Source of the DNA: Trileptium ribeirensis
Taxonomy: Eukaryota; Nematoda; Enoplea; Enoplida; Thoracostomopsidae
Assembly: GCA_030248225.1 (NCBI GenBank)
Contig: JASANE010030200.1
Coordinates: 62,001 to 126,000 of the forward strand
Direction of reading: 5' to 3'
DNA: 64,000 nucleotides
A program made the position numbers and the translations under genes. Shown here piece by piece: positions 54,877 through 64,000 of the stretch (positions are counted from its first letter, which is position 1; every line of letters starts with the position of its first letter). The notes beneath the pieces are model-generated. The model ran no database searches and was not told where the DNA came from. It worked only from the letters and a program-made list of their open reading frames with translations.

Positions 54877-55988
54877 CTGGGTGGCCCCAACCTTGAAAAA
54901 CCTGGAAAAATCTTGAATACAGAAACATTGTCGAAAACCTTGAATTTTTAGACCTCCCAATTAAAATCCTTGAAAATGAACTGCCGAACCTTGAAAATAG
55001 TATCAAGCAGAATTAAAAGTTCTAAAATCTTGGCTGTTTGGTTTCGTAATTTACGTTGGAGTCATGGTCACCAATAAAGTAACGCTGCAACCTCAAACAC
55101 GTCTTTATTGTCGAACTCCGCCGCTGATACAGATTCTAATGATAATGTTTATTAATGATAAAAGATCGCATAGGATGTTTCAACTGTACTATTGCTTGAG
55201 TTTAAGACATATTGTGTGTCATAAACAATACCGTTGCAACTCGATTTGCAGTTAATTTGGGCGCAGCGTTTATGAAGTCAATTAGGCAGAATCCAAGCTC
55301 AGGTTTGGCAGGTCTCAATGTATGGCCCTGCGGAAAACTTGCATTTCTATAACAATCTAAAGCAGCATATTTAAGCTTCACCCGATGACCCTAGTTTGCT
55401 AGACACATGTTTTGTAGTTTACACGTGATTACTGGTGCGTTCCAAGCCGGACATCGTGACACTGGCTGGAACATCAAATCTTTTCTGCGTTCATTATATT
55501 GGTTTTTCGAAGATTGACCTTCACGAAGGGCTACCTATACCGACGTTACTGGATCTTCAAAATGGTCCCATAAGTTTTATGTGGTTCGATGGGTTGAAAA
55601 CGTTGCAGTTGCTGGTCCAGTGCTGGATGACGACGTACTAAAGCTGATGGCGATTGACATTGATAACTCGGATAGTCTTGAACCCACGGCAAAAATTGAT
55701 TTCGGGACAGATGTGGAATTTCGGCAATTTGGAGCTTCAGACCTTCCGAAGATGGCATTCTGCCGCAAGTTATACGTCAAGACAACTGTAAAGATTATAG
55801 AAATATCTCCTTTGAAGTACAAAATTATTATCCGAGTTGCAAGCTGCTTGTCCACGGTTTAATCGTTAATCGTCCCAAGCTTACCGAAACTAGGATGGAT
55901 ACTCTGTTACGTGAGATGGTGAAACTAAATCGAAAACCAAGTTCTCTAAAACCAGGAAAATTTCAGCCTTGGACTTGGGGCCGCCCTG
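54877..55988 (+). mobile_element. hAT-type transposon nested in family R copy 4
   Basis: The left end is CTGGGTGGCCCCAACCTTG; the right end reversed is CAGGGCGGCCCCAAGTCCAAG. The flanks share TAATTA on both sides (54871-54876 and 55989-55994). The left end continues into the CCTTGAAAAACCTGG-type repeats common at hAT ends. Inside are remains of a hAT transposase (see 55435-55950). The removal of this segment restores the order of family R, which fixes both boundaries. An 8-bp duplication would be expected for hAT; only six bases match, presumably through decay. Confidence 0.78.
55435..55950 (+). pseudogene. hAT transposase remnant
   Basis: In successive frames I read WFDGLKTLQ / RWVENVAVAGPVL and then a conserved-looking block IIEISPLKYKIIIRVASCLS. 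It is followed in another frame by RMDTLLREMVKLNR. The SPLKYxxxRxxSCL motif and the RWxENxxVA motif occur in hAT transposases just before the catalytic C-terminal part. The fragment covers perhaps 150 residues of a protein usually 600 or more. There are frame changes near 55580 and 55862 and no start, dimerisation domain or complete catalytic set. It lies inside the element 54877-55988. Confidence 0.6.
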
Positions 55989-56320
55989 TAATTATCCTGC
56001 GCTCATTCGAACCAGCAAAGTCGATTTACCGTGTACATCTTTGAGTGTTTTAATTTTAGGTCTAGTTCCGGGTTAGAGGTCAAAACGAAGGGTTTTTATC
56101 TCATTTTAGGACCATTCACGGAAGCAAGGTTATTTTTATCCTGCTTTCGAATTTTTCTCTCTCGTAGATGTTGTTTCATAGTGAAATGATAAATACCGAT
56201 ACATCTTTTTTGGTTTCGATGAAGGCTCAGTTCTAGAGTTATGGGGTTTGAAGTGCGGGGTATGGCGCTCCCATGGTTCCTCGACCCAAAATTCGAAAAT
56301 TCCTTCTGACGTCCTGTGCA

Positions 56321-56649
56321 GCTAAAATATATTTTCTGTAAGCTATCAAAAATTCCCAATGTAACATCGGAATTATATAATGAAATGTGAAGTATAAAGA
56401 AACCTTTTACAAAAGATTTGCTACACAGTGCGCAAATAACATTAATTGCTAAACTACGTTAAGAAATTGAACGTCTTCAATGGTTACCAATTTGACATCA
56501 GGAACGCGAAAAGATCATTTCATAGAATACCCCGAGCCCAGAATTGTCAATTTTGAAGGCAAACAGAGATTTTGGTACCATTTACTTCATCGAACCACAC
56601 TGACAATCTGAACCTGTGTGAAAGTCTGCAAAGTCGGTTCATGGGTTAA
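56321..56649. other. Short unassigned stretch before the BEL element
   Basis: Contains ATTTTGAAGGCAAACAGAGATTTTGG-like text that loosely resembles the arms at 2330-2370; otherwise nothing recognised. Confidence 0.3.
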
Positions 56650-56654
56650 CCGCT
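56650..56654. repeat. Target-site duplication CCGCT, left
   Basis: The five bases CCGCT directly precede the left LTR and are repeated at 62821-62825 directly after the right LTR. Confidence 0.92.
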
Positions 56655-57350
56655 TGTGGTAGAAGAAAATAAACGTTTACTTACATTGATATCCCAAGCC
56701 AGCTATCGTAAAGCGTATGATCAATTGGGATGTCTTCGCCGAATCAATGGTCCTACGGATTGGCACAGCTCGAGAAATGGAAGTGATCAACGGCAAAAGG
56801 AATGACTGTATGAGGTTCGGAGGACACTAAACTGGACGCAGGCGGACTGTAAGACGATTGATGCCAACGGACAACGTATTATCGTGGCTGCGGTTATTCT
56901 CCAACCTTGATCTTGATTATTGTAGTTGATGTGCACATAGCAATCTAATACAATTACAGTATAAGTTTGAGCTCTCTAGTCGGGTGTAAATTAATACGCT
57001 GCATTGTTCATCAATATCTCACACAACCAATCCGACCAATAATACATCAAATCACGCTGTCTGTCCATATTTTACGTCGCAATCAAGCGTTGACTGTATT
57101 CATCATAAAACACATTATTGTTATCCGCCTTATATCTACTATCTGCCCCCAACAAAGCTTCAACCTCCATAAACACACACAGAATAAGAAGCATATCGTT
57201 GTCTAGCAGAAGGTGGTTGACAGTAGAAGCATTGACTCCGTCAGCAATAACAACGCACGGCAGACGAGTTACACCAAAACATAGGGTGACATTACACAGC
57301 TTCCTTTCAGAATTTCATTATGTACCAATATAATCGTGGATTACACGACA
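56655..57350 (-). repeat. 3' LTR of the BEL element
   Basis: Same 696-bp length as the 5' LTR, with about 13 substitutions between them by eye and no indel. As the downstream LTR it would supply the polyadenylation signal. Confidence 0.95.
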
Positions 57351-57366
57351 CTTCCACAAAACAAAT
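57351..57366 (-). promoter_or_regulatory. Probable polypurine tract
   Basis: On the - strand GTGGAAG directly abuts the 3' LTR, preceded by a TTTTGT run. It is short for a polypurine tract but in the required position. Confidence 0.45.
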
Positions 57367-57533
57367 TTTATAGCACATATTATACGTCGATATTATTAGT
57401 ATCATTTAATTATGAAATTAACAATTACTACTGTTACAATAAAAGAAGAAAATTAGTTCAACTAGGCAATAAGAAGTTATCCATAGCTGTAGTATGAGCG
57501 TGCATTCGCTTTATACGATAACAATATTGCGAA

Positions 57534-58576
57534 TTAGAAGCACGGCGACAACGCGCCATTACACAGTCCTTGTTCGATACACTGAACAATATTACTGGTA
57601 TTTCCACGTTGAAATTGTGTAAAACGTCGTTGTACATCATTGACCTTGTCCAGTGAAAATCCGTCAAGCGCCACATCATCAATTTTATCTGGAGGGATGT
57701 CATTATTCGGTACTTCGTCTGTTGTCGTTTCGCTTGGTCGATTATCGTCGACATCAGTTGGATTCGTAGGAGAGCTGTGAGTTACATCTGCTTCGTCAAT
57801 GATATAGTTCCTAATTCTGTCGATCTCCAAGGGATATAGGTTGTTGAGGGTTCTCCGAATGACGGTTTTATTTGGAAGAACGCCTTCAGCGGAACGACAT
57901 ATTCCGTCGCTACCCGGTATCACTCGAATCACACGTGCTAATTTCCAACTGCCTCTTGGAGCATCTGTATCTTTAACTAGAACGACGTCGTAGGCTAGGT
58001 ATGCCATTTGACTTGACTGCGATGAGTTGACTGTCCTCGCTCTCGTAAAGAAAGTAGGTACGCATCGTACCAAAGTTGCCACAGTGCGTTTAGACGAGTT
58101 TGTTTGAATTTCCATAGACGAATCAAGTGCTTCGCGGCGTCGCCACAATGTCTGCTACTAAGTTCCGCATTCGTCTGAGGTATTCCAACTGATAGATCGG
58201 TGAGAAAATCGATTGGACGTAAGGCGCTCCCAGAATGAAAGTCTTCGTAAACGTAGGTGATTGGCCGTGTATTAACAATTGCTTCGATTTCACAGCAAAG
58301 CGTGATAAACTCTTCATAACCCAGAAAACGACGTCCAATAGCAGCTTTCAAGGATCGTTTAACAATACCAACTAATCTCTCATAAAATCCTCCCTGCCAT
58401 GGAGCAAGCTGGGTAGTGAACCTCCACTTGATGCCCCTCTCTGACACGTACGTAAGAACTGATTTGTCGTGAACAACGTGTTTCCGTATACGATCGACTA
58501 CTGTTTGCGTGGTATGAAACTGACCAGCGTTATCAGAAATATATAATCTCTTCAGGAACACCACGACAACTAACAA
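57534..58576 (-). pseudogene. BEL integrase catalytic remainder and C-terminal DUF5641-type domain
   Basis: The frame 57995-58576 has ISDNAGQF with the second catalytic Asp (residue 15) and LAPWQGGFYERLVG with the catalytic Glu66, 51 residues apart. It continues into RPIDFL and an ELSS block. A shift near 58130 leads to the frame 57534-58148, which has DVVLVKDTDAPRGSWKLARV, then a GVLPNKTVIRRTLNNLYPLE segment: the DUF5641 domain that ends BEL pol. An acidic, low-complexity tail follows and stops at 57534. Confidence 0.85.
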
Positions 58577-59401
58577 ATCTAATCACGCATCTCAAAAATT
58601 CCGCTGCCGAACTGTCCGTAACACATTCCAAGTGTATCGCTCTCACAGCCAAGCATGTGAATAAACAAATCCATATTTTTCTTGATTCGTTAAACATACG
58701 AACCGTAACAGGACCCATGTAGTCTAACCCGGTAAACTGGAATGGGCTTGATGGTGATACTCTTTCTCGTGGCCATGAAGGCATCGGTGGCAGGGCAAAC
58801 GGGTGACCTTTCAATTTTCGACAGACTAGACATGATGTTAACACTGATCTAACGGCAGTTCTTCCTTTAGGAATCCAGTACTCTCTTCGAAGCTGATTAA
58901 GGGTATGACCAACTCCCGCATGAAAAAGCCGTTCGTGTACATCTTGGATAATTAGTTTCGTCACATGATCGTCCTTCGGCAGCAATAAAGGGGTTATCGC
59001 CCCGTCGTCTAGATCCGCATTATTCAGTCTCCCATAACATCGTAGTACCCCGTGTCGTCTTGGCGTACTGCGAGCTGTTTTATCAGGTTGTGTTTTAAGT
59101 CTGTGTGATGGGCAGCTATTACTCCGGAAAATCGCCGCTGTTGTAAATGCAGAATCCACATCTGTTTGGATGTCTTCAGTTCTTCACGTGTAATGTATTT
59201 TCCGCTGGATATGTTCGCAAATAGGGCGTCGATCTTCGATCGGTTAGTTCTACTACCTAATGACAACTTTTCCCATATCAACAACTTAAGCAGCTTCGAA
59301 CACCAGCCCGTCGTCCGAAGGAGCCTTCGCCAGCTTGAAAACCGGTATTCGTCGATCCCCAGTGGGGACTCAATGGTAGTATCATTAACATTATCTTTCA
59401 C
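58533..59401 (-). pseudogene. BEL linker and integrase N-terminal part
   Basis: Two overlapping frames (59024-59401 and 58533-59159) must be joined by a shift near 59040-59150. The second carries the zinc-binding residues His75, His80, Cys110 and Cys113 (HERLFH...CLVC), the LRREYWIPKGR block and the first catalytic Asp146 in FTGLDYMGP. It ends at 58533, just after GVPEEI, where the frame changes again. The enzyme would insert the DNA copy into the genome. Confidence 0.85.
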
Positions 59402-59455
59402 TAAGAGGCTGTGGTGAACAGTAGTTTTTCTCAGCTCATTCCAGTGATGGTCTTC

Positions 59456-60277
59456 TCAAAGACTTAGGTCGACTTCTCGGCATCGGGGCCAATTGTTTGA
59501 GTCTAGTGATGGCCATTTCGGACCATGCCACCACAACGCACATGTGACCAGATCGACCGCATTTTTTCCACGGGTTCCAATATCCGCCGGATTATCGCTA
59601 GTGTTGACGTAGAGAAATTCGCTCGACGTCAGTTGTTTTAGTTCGTCAACTCTATTCTCGACGAACACCGAAAGTGGTTTATGGCTACGAAGCCAGTATA
59701 ATACACACTTAGAGTCAGTAAACAAGAATATCTGGGTTTGTAGGCCTCGCATAAGACTCGCACGCACAAACGTTGCCGCTCTACATCCTATTACAGTCGC
59801 GAGCAATTCTAAACGTGGCAGCGAAATCTCCACACCGGAGCGTTTCTTCGGGGCTAAGCGGCTCGTAGAAAACACTAAATTCGTATCATAGTAGTTTCGC
59901 GTATTACTCCATCGACGCAAATACACAGTGGCCGCATAAGCCGTAGCTGATGCATCACAAAAAACCACGATTGTAGTTTCTGATGCGAGTTGAAAACCGG
60001 GTATAAATCGCGATATACGATGGTTAAATACCGGTTGTATTTCTGTAAAAATCTGCGTTAGCTCGATACAAGAGTTTTCACCCAACTTATCATCCCAGTT
60101 CTTACTATCTTCCCACAAACGACGTAGGATATTCTTAACTTTGAGGAGCGCAGGCTGGAATAATCCCAGTGGATCATATATCGAAGCAAGTGACTGTAAC
60201 ACTTCACGCTTCGTAAATTGCTGTAATTTTATCTCATTTCGATTCAGTCGAAGTGAATCATCATTACTATCCCACAT
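59456..60277 (-). pseudogene. BEL connection/RNase H segment (peptidase A17-type region)
   Basis: An open stretch of 273 codons that is part of pol and not a separate gene. It starts GLMWDSNDDSL in context. It has the FTKREVLQSLASIYDPLGLF block typical of Pao elements (residues 21-40), followed by an RNase H-like fold with the acidic residues Asp108 (VVFCDASA), Glu157 (LPRLELL) and Asp188 (LFTDSK). The segment NTSDNPADIGTRG near the end is another BEL signature. The frame ends at 59456. Confidence 0.85.
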
Positions 60278-60307
60278 TAGACCTAAAACCTTAACGTCTG
60301 AATTGGG

Positions 60308-60859
60308 TCACAAATCGTTGTCAGGAATAGAATCGTTCAAAACAGAAGAACTCGTACGCCATTGTTGTAAGTTCATGCCCGCCTCAAGAAATATAGCTTT
60401 CGACTGCATATAGAATTCAGAAGCCGATTCGTCCGTTTCGCAACCCGTAATCACATTATCGACATATATATATTAGACTCTATTTTCTGTGCCGTTTCGT
60501 TGGTTTGCCTACGTAAATGATATTGTACAACCGCACCCAATAAAAAACGACTGCTGATAATGCCGAATGGCACTCGACAGAATCGAAACACCCCAATGTT
60601 GTTATCATTCAGTGGCTTGCTGATATCGTTGAACCAAAAAAACCTTGTGACGTCCCGATCTTCCGACTGGAGAACAATTTGCAAGAATGCTTTCTCTATA
60701 TCGGCTACTATTCCGATTGTATGCAAACGGAAACGAAGCAACACAGAGCAGAGGTCTGGTAACAAGACGCGTCCCCGATACAAACACTCATTGAGAGAGG
60801 AATTCTCCTTTTTCGACTTCGCGGAGGCATCATATACGATTCTCACTTTCGTTGTTATA
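60308..60859 (-). pseudogene. BEL reverse transcriptase domain, frameshifted at the active site
   Basis: RT would copy the element RNA into DNA. Seen on the - strand: VRIVYDASAKS, then a SLNECLYRGRVLLPDL block, the DIEKAFLQI block with the first catalytic aspartate and RFCRVPFGIISSRFLL. At 60463-60473 an (AT)n run one dinucleotide too long shifts the frame exactly at the YVDD-type motif. The text after the run reads VDN, so the second of the two aspartates is Asn. Beyond it the frame has TESAS-like and FLEAGMNLQQW text and a TGA at 60308-60310. The domain is dead. Confidence 0.82.
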
Positions 60860-61084
60860 CTTCCTGGTTTAACTAGTCATTTGGAGTTGAAGTGCTTCTG
60901 ATCGCAGAAGACACACGGTCTTTGCGGCAGAGTTATAGGGAAGGGAATAGGCTGTGCCGCCGTGGTGAAAGCCGAGGTTAGAGGGAATGTGAGCGATTTG
61001 GACTTTGATTCTTCCATTGAATGTTTAGACATTGCTGCTTGTTCGTCCGCGGCCCTTCATGGTCGGATGGCGCCGGAATTACCT
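60860..61084 (-). pseudogene. Zinc-knuckle remnant and deletion junction of BEL pol
   Basis: In another frame than gag, the - strand has CVFCDQKHF, the beginning of a CCHC knuckle, ending in a TGA a few codons later. Only about five codons after that, sequence typical of the start of the RT core begins. Intact BEL elements have the rest of the knuckles, an aspartic protease and the RT N-terminal part between these points, usually more than 1 kb. I infer an internal deletion near 60870-60890. Confidence 0.7.
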
Positions 61085-62092
61085 CTAGTATCGCCACCGT
61101 ACGGATCTAGATCGTCCAACTGTCTGTTTTAGGTAGTTCTTCAAACCTCTGCGTAAGTCATCCAATGAAGATTGTGAGCCCACATCATGATGACATAGTA
61201 AGTCTTTGACAACATTTGAAGGATATTTTCCCAGAACTTCTCGGACTAATGATCGATTCGCATTCAGATTCTCGCCTCCGCTTTCGAGTTGTCGAAAGAT
61301 TTTTTCACAATTATCGTAGGTAGACAACAGGTCACCCGGTTTCATATTCGCTTTTGGCATTCGCTTGAGTTGCGTGTACAATGTTCCGACCAATTGGGTT
61401 GCGGTACGTTCGAACCTTTCACGCAATAGCGATATTGCGGTGTCGTAGTTTTCATCATTTACTGCTAAACCGTCAATGCATTGGAGAGCGACTCCACGTA
61501 CTTGTCCTCGTAAGTATGCGAATTTCTCCGTTCGAGTTATACTACGCTCATGAACATTTTTGCAAAAAATATTCCAGAAGTTCATCCATTGGAAATAATC
61601 GCCATCGAATGTAGGCATCGTCAACTTTGGTAATTTGGTGGTTTCCATTCCCGTAGAATTAGCATTCGATGAAGTATTGACACTTGGCTGAGAATGTTGT
61701 ATTGAATTTGCTGTAAGTTGGCGATTGGCTTCAGTTAATTTCCGATCCAAACGACAAACGAGTTCCTTGGCGTCTTCTATGATCATCAGATATCCATCCG
61801 GATTATCGATCGCAGTCTTCGTATACAATGCCTCTTCCATAACTCGCTCGTCACCAACAAGTGTATCGATTAAAGAAATCCATTGCGAATCCTTTTCGGC
61901 AAGCGATGTAATCGTTATTTGGATTTTCGCAGTAACTTCTACAATATTATCTGCAATCCGTTGACAATCGTCAGTATTTAGAGGAACATGTTGCTGTAGT
62001 AAGTCACTCGCAATCGATATGTGATTAACCAACCGACTTCGAATCGGACCGATAATTTTTCGAATCATACCAGAACGAGAGACTGGTGCCAT
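61085..62092 (-). CDS. BEL gag-like protein, DUF1759 type, open but cut short
   Basis: This 335-codon frame is the best-preserved coding part of the element. Gag proteins of BEL elements form the particle in which the RNA is copied. Seen: an N-terminal helical region (residues 1-130), a low-complexity linker (about 131-147) and LPKLTMPTFDGDYFQWMNFW at about 153-172. It continues through KFAYLRGQVRGVALQCIDGL and a YDTAISLLRERF block, the hallmark of DUF1759. The start is 33 bases inside the LTR boundary, as usual. The frame ends in a TAG at 61085-61087. In intact relatives gag continues directly into zinc knuckles and pol, so the stop is probably a mutation. Confidence 0.85.
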   Translation of the reverse strand: MAPVSRSGMIRKIIGPIRSRLVNHISIASDLLQQHVPLNTDDCQRIADNIVEVTAKIQITITSLAEKDSQWISLIDTLVGDERVMEEALYTKTAIDNPDGYLMIIEDAKELVCRLDRKLTEANRQLTANSIQHSQPSVNTSSNANSTGMETTKLPKLTMPTFDGDYFQWMNFWNIFCKNVHERSITRTEKFAYLRGQVRGVALQCIDGLAVNDENYDTAISLLRERFERTATQLVGTLYTQLKRMPKANMKPGDLLSTYDNCEKIFRQLESGGENLNANRSLVREVLGKYPSNVVKDLLCHHDVGSQSSLDDLRRGLKNYLKQTVGRSRSVRWRY

Positions 62093-62098
62093 CTCTAT

Positions 62099-62114
62099 CC
62101 TGCTGGTTGCGCCA
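62099..62114 (-). promoter_or_regulatory. Probable tRNA primer-binding site
   Basis: On the - strand, ten bases after the 5' LTR, the sequence TGGCGCAACCAGCAGG resembles the TGG-starting sites complementary to tRNA 3' ends. The gag ATG follows at 62092. I cannot name the tRNA without a tRNA set. Confidence 0.6.
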
Positions 62115-62124
62115 AATTCTTCTG

Positions 62125-62820
62125 TGTGGTAGAAGAAAATAAACGTTTACTTACATTGATATCACAAGCCAGCTATCGTAAAGCGTATGATCAATTGGGA
62201 TGTCTTCGCCGAAACAATGGTCCTACGGATTGGCGCAGCTCGAGAAATGGAAGTGATCAACGGCAAAAGGAATGACTGTATGAGGTTCGGAGGAGACTAA
62301 ACCGGACGCAGGCGGACTGTAAGACGATTGATGCCAATGGACAACGTATTATCGTGGCTGCGGTTATTCTCCAACCTTGATCTTGATTATTGTAGTTCAT
62401 GTGCACATAGCAATCTAATACAATTACAGTATAAGTTTGAGCTCTCTAGTCGGGTGTGAATTAATACGCTGCATTGTTTACCAATATCTCACACAACCAA
62501 TCCGACCAATAATACATCAAATCACACTGTCTGTCCATATTTTACGTCGCAATCAAGCGTTGACTGTATTCATCATAAAACACATTATTGTTATCCGCCT
62601 TATATCTACTATCTGCCCCCAACAAAGCTTCAACCTCCATAAACACACACAGAATAAGAAGCATATCGTTGTCTAGAAGAAGGTGGTTGACAGTAGAAGC
62701 ATTGACTCCGTCAGCAATAACAACGCACGGCAGACGAGTTGCACCAAAACATAGGGTGACATTACACAGCTTCCTTTCAGAATTTCATTATGTACCAATA
62801 TAATCGTGGATTACACGACA
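62125..62820 (-). repeat. 5' LTR of the BEL element
   Basis: On the - strand it begins TGTCGTGTAATCC and ends CTTCTACCACA. It aligns base for base without gaps with 56655-57350 at an offset of 5,470. As the upstream LTR it should hold the promoter; I did not identify a TATA box with confidence. Confidence 0.95.
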
Positions 62821-62825
62821 CCGCT
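62821..62825. repeat. Target-site duplication CCGCT, right
   Basis: Identical to 56650-56654. Five-base duplications are usual for BEL/Pao integrases. Confidence 0.92.
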
Positions 62826-64000
62826 AAGACCTAACCCTAGCATTAAGCATGGGTCTTCACATAAGTGGAAATAACTCCTTTATCCGTGAATGATTTGACG
62901 GTCTATTCGATTCAGCTAGACAATGTGGTTTCAATTATATACATAAAATTAAACATTTTTATGAAGAAATTGATTAGAAAATTTTGGACAGCAAATGATG
63001 AGACAAAATCGAAAAGAAATTTGTGAAATATATCGCCTAAATAGATATTTTCTGAATTTTTTCGTCGAGCTGCGCCAAAAAGTTTGCTGCATACATCATC
63101 TTCAAAATTGAGTCCTTTCGTGGTGGAGAGGGGAATTCTAGGAAAGACCCCAGAAACAGTAAGTTCACTACGATTTATTAAAAATATTTTCTGTGTCAAC
63201 AAATATGACTCAAAATGTTGCAAATTAATATACGGTTTTTTGTATGAAAAATATATTTATAATGTGAAAGTTAGCTAAATTTCATTGGAATATATATTAG
63301 CATATCACTGATTTCTTGTGATATAAGAAATTAACAGATCTGATGTACGTAGCAATGATAACTTTGCATACTGTCACACTAGGTTAAAAACAAGCAACAT
63401 AAAATCTTTGCCTGTTATTCAAAATCAGTAAAAGGTTCTTACTCTTTGTCACAGGTATATATGGTTGCACCATTAAACAGTAGTTGCTGTATTGTAGATA
63501 GTGCTTTGAGCATTTTCTAACATCTTCGGGTCATGTTCTTTAAAGAAGTTTTTTCAGTGATAAAAGTACGCATTAATATATATATATAAATCTTCGGATG
63601 ATGTTTTTCAAAAAAAGCCAACACCGTGATAGCATATTTCAATGTCCAAGGAGCTATTTCAGGGATAGAAATATGCGTCAGTACATACATTATTATATAA
63701 ACTAGAAAAAAGTATACAAATTGAATGTAGTTAAAATATTACTACATATATATTAGAATTTGTTATATGGAGAATCACTGTCGCAGCAGTTCTAACGGCT
63801 CAATTTGATTTAGTAGTATGCCTTTCGCATGAGTGCGGCTGTTAGTAGTTCGCTTTCGGTATGGGAATATTTCAAAATAGATTTTATAAACGTATGCGTT
63901 ATTGCAAGGATATCGGAAATACGACATATCTATATACATTACAAAATTGCGTTATCACGTCAAGTTGTTAGCTAATATGGATACATATATTAAACTATTA
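62826..64000. other. Right end of the window: no firm feature
   Basis: The 62912-63223 - strand frame has a coding-like segment (see findings). From 63280 on the sequence is AT-rich with nothing recognised. Confidence 0.35.

Larger units (their letters stand above)
54764..56320. mobile_element. Repeat family R, copy 4, split by a hAT insertion
   Basis: The head of family R (AACGTAGTGGAGATTGTG through AACCGATTTTAATTA) is at 54764-54876. The sequence resumes at 55989 with TAATTATCC then GCGCTCATTCGAACCAGC, exactly where the other copies continue (CATGATCTTGGGCTCATTCGAACC). It keeps one tandem unit and is lost after about 56320, so the 3' end is missing. Confidence 0.72.
56655..62820 (-). mobile_element. 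BEL/Pao-type LTR retrotransposon, structurally complete, coding regions broken
   Basis: The element is 6,166 bp. Both LTRs are 696 bp, TG...CA, and the 5-bp CCGCT flanks both sides (56650-56654 and 62821-62825). Gag lies at the right, so transcription runs on the - strand. BEL/Pao assignment rests on a DUF1759-type gag, an A17-type RT/RNase H segment, an HHCC integrase and the C-terminal DUF5641-type domain, in that order. Pol is interrupted by several frame changes and stops, and the protease with the start of RT is deleted. About 13 LTR differences in 696 (roughly 98% identity) indicate a fairly young insertion compared with the other repeats. It is non-autonomous. Confidence 0.95.

Noticed and set aside
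56967..57333. 79- and 71-codon frames, repeated almost identically at 62437-62803, considered as a duplicated gene.
   Set aside because: They lie inside the two LTRs of the BEL element, which explains the identity; no protein motif was seen.
60141..60901. Plus-strand frames opposite the BEL pol (60141-60413, 60560-60901) and similar ones at 61381-62275.
   Set aside because: They are shadows of the retrotransposon coding strand.

Overview
This is eukaryotic, AT-rich DNA with spliceosomal introns, one conserved housekeeping gene and a dense load of decayed transposable elements. The mixture (BEL/Pao LTR element, Penelope-like, CR1/L2-like and jockey/RTE-like non-LTR remnants, a mariner-type transposase of the [11 protein letters not shown] type, hAT-like non-autonomous elements and Helitron/Helentron-like repeats), together with the sequence of the gene, points to an invertebrate animal, most probably an arthropod. 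I cannot name the species. No tRNA, rRNA, CRISPR array or bacterial-type operon was seen.

The one gene I can fully reconstruct is a UBE2G1-type (Ubc7 class) ubiquitin-conjugating enzyme on the + strand. It has six coding exons at 5587-5632, 10873-10975, 23150-23247, 39581-39635, 49295-49418 and 52018-52101. Exon lengths sum to 510 nt (169 codons plus stop), every junction is AG/GT and in phase, and the catalytic Cys90 and the HPN motif are intact. The locus covers 46.5 kb, so about 99% of it is intron. Nearly everything else between 5.6 and 52.1 kb is intronic repeat material transcribed with this gene.

Layout. 1-5.1 kb: a hAT-like MITE (family H), a structured repeat (family K), a second hAT-like element carrying a long inverted repeat, and a dead CR1/L2-type reverse transcriptase. 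5.6-10.9 kb (intron 1): a decayed non-LTR tail, repeat family R (Helentron-like) and a truncated MITE. 11-23 kb (intron 2): RTE/jockey-like, mariner and Penelope-like remnants, two H elements, and an array of family S with a MITE inserted in it. 23-39.6 kb (intron 3): a degenerate tandem array, a foldback MITE, AT-rich tracts, another H element and about 4 kb with nothing recognised. 39.6-49.3 kb (intron 4): degenerate arrays, family K again, a 45-bp minisatellite whose units form co-varying hairpins, and family R. 49.3-52 kb (intron 5): family S again and a hairpin. 52-56.6 kb: family R twice, one copy split by a hAT-type element with transposase remains. 56.65-62.82 kb: a structurally complete but coding-dead BEL/Pao retrotransposon on the - strand, with 696-bp LTRs about 98% identical and a 5-bp target duplication. 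62.8-64 kb: nothing recognised.

Most element boundaries come from terminal repeats and target duplications read by eye. Coding calls come from recognised motifs. Percent identities are hand counts. Family names for the non-autonomous repeats are inference and are marked as such.
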